From Bordetella parapertussis (GTDB taxonomy: Bacteria > Pseudomonadota > Gammaproteobacteria > Burkholderiales > SG8-41), in NCBI GenBank assembly GCA_945861275.1, contig CAMATZ010000009.1, positions 62,001 through 126,000 on the forward strand: a stretch of 64,000 bases of DNA. The letters run 5' to 3'. Numbering within the stretch: the stretch's first letter is position 1; each line of letters begins with the position of its first letter. A program made the translations under genes and the position numbers. Under the pieces are notes generated by a model. That model did no database searches. It saw only the letters and a program-made list of their open reading frames with translations, and had not been told where the DNA came from. Below, piece after piece: positions 60,037 through 64,000 of the stretch.

Positions 60037-60734
60037 CCGAGCTTCGCGCTACCATTCTTGTGGTCGAAGACGAGCCTGAGATCCGGCGCTTCCTGCGCAG
60101 CGCACTGGGCGCGGACGGCTATCGCGTGGTGGAAGCCGAGAACGGCGCGCGCGGCATCGTCGACGCCGGCACGCACAAGCCGGATCTCGCCATCGTAGAC
60201 CTTGGCCTGCCGGACATTGACGGGGTCGAAGTAATCCGCCGCATCCGCGCCTGGTCGCCGATACCGATCATTGTTCTCTCGGCGCGCACGCGTGAGCAGG
60301 CCAAAATCGAAGCACTGGATGCGGGCGCGGATGATTACGTGACCAAGCCCTTTGGCGTCGGCGAATTGCTGGCGCGGGTACGGGTGGCCCTCAGGCACGC
60401 CGCGCGTTCCGCCGCTGGCGGCGCTACGATCATCCAATTCGGCAAGGTTGAAGCCGATCTGGAACGCCGGCGCGTCGTTCGCGCCGGGCAGGAAGTCCAC
60501 CTCACACCCATAGAGTTCCGCCTGCTCGCCTGCCTCACCCAACATCTTGGCATGGTCGTCACCCACCGCCAGTTGATGCGCGAGGTGTGGGGCCCCGCCC
60601 ACGTCGAACATACACACTACCTGCGCATCTATATGAAGCAACTGCGCGAAAAGCTGGAAGACGATCCGGTGTGTCCGCGCTATCTGCTCACTGAAAGTGG
60701 TGTGGGCTACCGCTTGGTCACGGATGAAGCGTGA
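60033..60734 (+). CDS. kdpE: KdpE response regulator
   Basis: This 233-residue OmpR/KdpE-type regulator has a receiver with DEPEIRRFL, the phosphorylated Asp in LAIVDLGLPDIDGVEVIRR (about residue 54) and the conserved Lys in DDYVTKPFGVGELLARVRVALRH. The winged-helix DNA-binding domain with LTPIEFRLLACLTQHLGMVVTHRQLMREVWGP follows, and the end is LLTESGVGYRLV. The start is a GTG overlapping the kdpD stop. It would act at the 11-bp-spaced CTTTAC repeats upstream of the operon. Confidence 0.96.
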   Translation: MTELRATILVVEDEPEIRRFLRSALGADGYRVVEAENGARGIVDAGTHKPDLAIVDLGLPDIDGVEVIRRIRAWSPIPIIVLSARTREQAKIEALDAGADDYVTKPFGVGELLARVRVALRHAARSAAGGATIIQFGKVEADLERRRVVRAGQEVHLTPIEFRLLACLTQHLGMVVTHRQLMREVWGPAHVEHTHYLRIYMKQLREKLEDDPVCPRYLLTESGVGYRLVTDEA

Positions 60735-61110
60735 GCGATACGAATGGAGGTCGTCGCGCGCCAACGAGATTCTCGCGACGCATTATTGATGAGTTACTTC
60801 AATTGCCGTCATCAAGCGATTGATTTGAAATTCATTTTCTGGATGACCTTCGGGCAGCATCCAGCATCGGCACGGGTGCTTTGCCAATGATCTTCATCCG
60901 TTCGATCACACGAAAGCACCTTCGGCTATAAAGTCAGCGCAAAAACCTTCTGCCCAATGTGCGTCAACGCACATATTTCCTGTAGTGCAAGGTAGAAACT
61001 AGCTGTAACGATTCTGGTCGAAGTTGATGCGCGTGTGTGGTACCTGTAGTCAACGCAATACGAATCGCGCGCGTTCTGTAGACAGTTGTTACGAATGTGT
61101 GAGGTGCACT
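60735..61110. other. Intergenic stretch after kdpE
   Basis: About 376 bases without a convincing gene. The only notable element is the perfect dyad TGTGCGT-CA-ACGCACA at 60958-60973, followed by TATTTCC. It lacks a T tract, so it could be a weak terminator or an operator for the downstream small gene. No repeat family or RNA gene was recognised. Confidence 0.6.
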
Positions 61111-61332
61111 ATGGAAAATCTCTTAAGCACAACCGGAACATCCGGTGATCTATTCGGGAAAATGGCGTATCCCCGGCGCGACCCGGCGATCAAGGCCAAG
61201 CTTCCGCCTGAGTTGACAACGGCCCGGGTGCTTTGCCGTCAACTGCGACGTAAGCAGGCACCACGAGACAAGAAGCGCATCGCGCATCTGATCTGTCTGA
61301 ATCTCCTGTCGATGCTGAGGCACGGCTCGTAG
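61111..61332 (+). CDS. Hypothetical basic small protein
   Basis: This 73-residue frame is preceded by GAGGTGCACT, a plausible ribosome site six bases before the ATG. The protein (starts MENLLSTTGTSGDLFGKMAYP, ends LICLNLLSMLRHGS) is rich in Arg and Lys in its middle, with two short helices possible. I do not recognise it and nothing in the neighbourhood hints at its role. The frame extends upstream to 61024 but without a ribosome site. It could be a chance frame in a gene-poor stretch. Confidence 0.35.
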   Translation: MENLLSTTGTSGDLFGKMAYPRRDPAIKAKLPPELTTARVLCRQLRRKQAPRDKKRIAHLICLNLLSMLRHGS

Positions 61333-61434
61333 CGACCGCGCCTTATTCCGGTACGTGCGAGAAGCGTTCTATGCTTTGTTGCTATTCTGCCGCTCACCGT
61401 TCGACACAAAGCTTATGCAAAGGAAATTCCCGAT

Positions 61435-61944
61435 TTATTGGGCTGGAACGCCCGACGCCGGCGGCCGCAGCGTCAACCGGTCACCGCGTTGCACCAGTTC
61501 CAGCCGCTTGAGAAAATTCATCCCCAGCAACACTGAGTCATCGGACATTTTTTCAGATACCACGGCGCCAAGGTTGTGCATTTCAATCTCGCCCAGCCGC
61601 ACGCGCGCGAGGCGCGCCGGATACCCTGTCACGGGTCCGGCCGCGGTTTGCAGGGTCAGCGCCGGCCCCAATGCAAGGCCAAGATCATTCGCCAGCCGCC
61701 GCGACATCGCGATCTGGGTGGCGCCGGTGTCGAGCATGAATTTCACGCGCCGGCCGTTGATTTCTCCGTCTGCGTAGTAGTGGCCGTCGCGGGCGCGCTG
61801 CAACACCAGTTCGGCGGCGGTGGAAACCACGTTACGATTGGGGTTGGTTTCGCGCTCGTTCCAACCGACAGCAATCCACAGCATCGCGCCCAGCAGCAAT
61901 ACCCAACCCACGACGATCAACTTGATGTTGCCGCGCGGGCGCAT
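61435..61944 (-). CDS. Membrane-anchored retropepsin-like aspartic protease
   Basis: This 169-residue protein has one N-terminal transmembrane helix (about residues 8-28) and a clan AA aspartic protease domain with the catalytic DTGA at 72-75 (VKFMLDTGATQIAMS). The flap-like segment TLQTAAGPVTGYPARLARVRLGEIEMHNLGA and DSVLLGMNFLKRLELVQ, with the second-strand signature, are also present. The domain faces the periplasm. Such single-domain retropepsins (TIGR02281-like) act as dimers; targets are unknown. Its start overlaps the stop of orn, so both are co-translated, an arrangement frequent in betaproteobacteria. Confidence 0.87.
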   Translation of the reverse strand: MRPRGNIKLIVVGWVLLLGAMLWIAVGWNERETNPNRNVVSTAAELVLQRARDGHYYADGEINGRRVKFMLDTGATQIAMSRRLANDLGLALGPALTLQTAAGPVTGYPARLARVRLGEIEMHNLGAVVSEKMSDDSVLLGMNFLKRLELVQRGDRLTLRPPASGVPAQ

Positions 61945-62489
61945 CAGATCTTAAGAATATGCTCGCGGTAGTAGCGCAGTTCGTCGATGGATTCGTGAAT
62001 ATCGGCCAGCGCCTCGTGCTTGCCATGTTTGCTCAGGCCGGCCAGGATCTCGGGCTTCCAGCGCCGCGCCAGTTCTTTCAAGGTGCTGACATCGAGATTG
62101 CGGTACAGCAGGTAGTCCTCGAATTTGGGCATGTACTTCACCAGAAAGCGCCGGTCCTGATGCACTGAATTGCCGCAAATCGGCGACATGCGGGGCGGCA
62201 CATATTGCCCGACAAACGCCAGCATCAGCGCTTCGACCTCCGCCGCCGTCTGGGTGGCGGCCTTCACCCGCTCGGTTAAACCACTCTTCACGTGCGTGGC
62301 CTTGTTCCAGTCATCCATCGCATTCAGCACGGCATCGGCTTGATGCACCACCCATACCGGCGCCTCGGCAACAACTTCCAGTTGCGGCGTAGTGATAACA
62401 ATCGCGACCTCAAGTATGCGGTCGGTCTCCGGATTGAGACCGCTCATTTCGATGTCCATCCAGATGAGGTTATTGGGGTCTTGTGCCAT
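61944..62489 (-). CDS. orn: Oligoribonuclease
   Basis: This 181-residue DEDDh exonuclease degrades two- to five-nucleotide RNAs and pGpG. The Exo I motif IWMDIEMSGL (D12, E14), Exo II with NSVHQDRRFLVKYMP and Exo III ALADIHESIDELRYYRE are all present. It is essential in many gammaproteobacteria. It is transcribed as the first gene of a pair with the retropepsin-like protein, divergent to the M48 peptidase by 75 bases. Confidence 0.97.
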   Translation of the reverse strand: MAQDPNNLIWMDIEMSGLNPETDRILEVAIVITTPQLEVVAEAPVWVVHQADAVLNAMDDWNKATHVKSGLTERVKAATQTAAEVEALMLAFVGQYVPPRMSPICGNSVHQDRRFLVKYMPKFEDYLLYRNLDVSTLKELARRWKPEILAGLSKHGKHEALADIHESIDELRYYREHILKI

Positions 62490-62563
62490 AATCAGTCAAT
62501 GAAAAAATCAATGTACCCTTCAACGCGCCAGTTGACGAATTCCTATTTTGGCATAGTTGCCTT

Positions 62564-63805
62564 ATGAGCGCATTCGCAATGATATTTCTTTTGGCAGTCG
62601 CCTGCACTGCCGCCATCCGCTGGTGGCTGGGCGCCCGGCATTTGGCGCATGTGGGCGCGCACCGCGCCGCCGTTCCGCCCGAATTCACCGGCCAGATCAG
62701 CCTCGATTCACACCAGCGTGCGGCGGATTATACCTGCGCCAAAACCCGGCTGGCGCTGGCCTCGGCGGCGGTTGAAATCGCGCTGCTGCTGCTGCTCACC
62801 TTCGGCGGCGGCCTGCAGGCGCTGCGCGATGCCGTGGCATCGATGTTCCCGGCGGGCGTCCCGCGCGGGCTGGCGCTGATCGTTGTGGTGGGACTGGTGA
62901 TGACACTGGTGGAATTGCCGTTCAGCCTCTACAGCACGTTTCGCGTGGAGGCGCGATTCGGCTTCAACAAAATGACGCCCGCGCTGTTCTGGAAAGATTT
63001 TTTCAAAGGCCTCGCGCTGGCCGCCGCGATCGGCCTGCCGCTGGCGGCGGTGGTATTGTGGCTGATGGAAAAATCCGGCGCCTACTGGTGGCTGTATGCG
63101 TGGTTCACGTGGATGGGTTTTAACATTCTGCTGCTGGCGATTTACCCGGTGTGGATAGCGCCGCTGTTCAACAAATTCAAGCCGATGGAAAACGCCGCGC
63201 TCAAGGAACGCATCGAGCAGTTGCTGGCGCGTTGCGGATTCAAGGTCAAAGGCCTGGTGGTGATGGACGGCTCGCTACGCAGCAGTCACGGCAACGCCTA
63301 TTTCACGGGTTTTGGGCAGTCCAAGCGCATCGTGTTTTTCGACACCCTGCTCGAACGCCTGAGCCCGCCTGAAGTCGAAGCCGTGCTGGCGCATGAGCTC
63401 GGCCATTTCAAACGGCGGCACGTCATCAAGCGCATCGCGTGGACCTTTGCCGCGAGTTTCTTTTTTCTGTGGCTGCTCGGATTTTTGCTCGACCAGCCGT
63501 GGTTTTATCAGGGACTGAACGTGACGACGCCCTCGCCCGCGATGGCGCTGATACTTTTTTTCATGGTGATTCCGAATTTCACGTTTTTATTGCAACCGCT
63601 GTCGGCGATGTACTCGCGCAAACATGAGTTCGAGGCGGATCAATACGCCGCGCAAAACGCGTCGGCTGCGGATCTCATTTCCGCGCTGGTCAAACTCTAC
63701 AAAGACAACGCTGCCACACTGACGCCCGACCCGCTGCATTCCATGTTTTACGATTCGCATCCGCCAGCGCTGGCACGCATCGGGCGTTTGCAGGCGCAAG
63801 CGTGA
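62564..63805 (+). CDS. M48-family membrane zinc metallopeptidase (Ste24-like)
   Basis: This 413-residue integral membrane peptidase has the zinc motif HELGH near residue 277 (VEAVLAHELGHFKRRHVIKR) and the third zinc ligand Glu in SRKHEFEADQYAAQNA. At least six helices are visible. The motif GFGQSKRIVFFDTLLERL is standard for Ste24/HtpX relatives. It probably removes or processes damaged membrane proteins. It lies divergent from orn and upstream of a pterin dehydratase gene, the order usual in Burkholderiales and Rhodocyclales. Confidence 0.93.
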   Translation: MSAFAMIFLLAVACTAAIRWWLGARHLAHVGAHRAAVPPEFTGQISLDSHQRAADYTCAKTRLALASAAVEIALLLLLTFGGGLQALRDAVASMFPAGVPRGLALIVVVGLVMTLVELPFSLYSTFRVEARFGFNKMTPALFWKDFFKGLALAAAIGLPLAAVVLWLMEKSGAYWWLYAWFTWMGFNILLLAIYPVWIAPLFNKFKPMENAALKERIEQLLARCGFKVKGLVVMDGSLRSSHGNAYFTGFGQSKRIVFFDTLLERLSPPEVEAVLAHELGHFKRRHVIKRIAWTFAASFFFLWLLGFLLDQPWFYQGLNVTTPSPAMALILFFMVIPNFTFLLQPLSAMYSRKHEFEADQYAAQNASAADLISALVKLYKDNAATLTPDPLHSMFYDSHPPALARIGRLQAQA

Positions 63806-63845
63806 TGGTTACATAACTCTTTGAATTTAAAAGACTTTAAAGACA

Positions 63846-63921
63846 TGACAGGGTTAACAGGATGTACAGGATAAACGCAAATTCTATTAATCCTGTAATC
63901 ATCCTGTTAATCCTGTCAAAT
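63846..63921. repeat. ACAGGGTTAACAGGA-type intergenic repeat
   Basis: GACAGGGTTAACAGGATGTA is followed by CCTGTAATCATCCTGTTAATCCTGTC, an interrupted inverted repeat. It is the same family as at 15849. It separates the M48 and pterin dehydratase genes. Confidence 0.7.
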
Positions 63922-63940
63922 AAGATTTTCGGGTGCCTCC

Positions 63941-64000
63941 ATGACCGCCATCGACCTCGCCAAACGCAAATGCAAAACCTGTGAAGGCGGCGTAGCGCCG
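63941..64000 (+). CDS. phhB: 4a-hydroxytetrahydrobiopterin dehydratase (partial, cut by window end)
   Basis: Only the first 20 codons are inside the window: MTAIDLAKRKCKTCEGGVAP. The pattern DLAK-x-K-C-x-x-CEGG is the conserved start of pterin-4-alpha-carbinolamine dehydratases, and an M48 peptidase gene commonly precedes phhB in betaproteobacteria. The enzyme recycles tetrahydrobiopterin for phenylalanine hydroxylase. Everything beyond position 64000 is unseen, so the assignment depends on this short match and context. Confidence 0.75.
   Translation, partial: MTAIDLAKRKCKTCEGGVAP

Noticed and set aside
59631-60764. 377-codon minus-strand frame opposite kdpD/kdpE
   Set aside because: No family pattern, and it overlaps the coupled kdpDE genes.

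Overview
The window looks like a chromosomal segment of a betaproteobacterium, probably Burkholderiales-like. The evidence is a high G+C content, three Bug/TctC-type periplasmic receptors, a form-III-like molybdenum hydroxylase operon, an orn / M48 peptidase / pterin dehydratase neighbourhood and class III alcohol dehydrogenase. No rRNA, tRNA or CRISPR array was seen. All family assignments come from reading the translations by eye; no database search was run.

Layout. 1-1.9 kb: two permeases of a peptide-type ABC importer. 1.9-5.5 kb: an integron. It has an integrase gene (intI, minus strand) with a near-perfect LexA/SOS box at its start, a probable attI, and a short cassette array: cupin, DUF6817-like, SUKH-like, a small membrane protein and an orphan Phd antitoxin, with recognisable and decayed attC sites. 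5.9-10.6 kb: a Bug receptor, a secreted methyltransferase, a Met/His/Gly-rich periplasmic protein and a divergent OmpR-type two-component system. 10.9-12.8 kb: a Tat-signal ThDP enzyme. 20.1-12.9 kb (minus): a seven-gene unit made of CoxG-like, FAD, Mo and 2Fe-2S subunits, a UbiD decarboxylase, a Bug receptor and a cytochrome c. This suggests uptake, hydroxylation and decarboxylation of an aromatic acid. 20.2-20.4 kb: a 59-codon reading frame with a strong ribosome site and a terminator but two in-frame amber codons. 20.5-24.8 kb: DUF924, glutathione-dependent formaldehyde dehydrogenase, two DUF2846-like lipoproteins, rpmE and tartrate/D-malate dehydrogenase. 24.8-27.7 kb: an acquired patch with a metallo-beta-lactamase-fold gene, an EF-hand reading frame that is probably its frameshifted tail, a decayed IS91 transposase, and the 3' remnant of a second ttuC-like gene.

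36.0-28.9 kb (minus): the most interesting block. It is a tightly packed operon of nadE-like, asnB-like, acyl-CoA/ACP ligase, PrmC-like methyltransferase, acyl carrier protein, SGNH hydrolase and CysE-like acetyltransferase genes. It looks like a carrier-protein-based amidation/acylation pathway for a small molecule or a glycan decoration. 36.1-42.3 kb: gamma-glutamyltransferase, a DJ-1/PfpI protein, and a cyanate utilisation cluster (cyanase plus an NrtABD-type importer). 42.6-51.5 kb: a GT39-like membrane glycosyltransferase, thiolase, an EI24 protein, pgi, a DUF6494 protein, an OFA-family transporter and HflX. 51.6-60.7 kb: a full kdpFABCDE potassium system. It is preceded by two copies of an 11-bp-spaced CTTTAC direct repeat (candidate KdpE sites) and by an IS110-like single-domain gene of unknown role. 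61-64 kb: a retropepsin-like protease, oligoribonuclease, an M48 peptidase and the start of a pterin dehydratase gene.

The intergenic gaps carry several families of palindromic or tandem repeats, and a 19-24 bp A-rich motif found four times.
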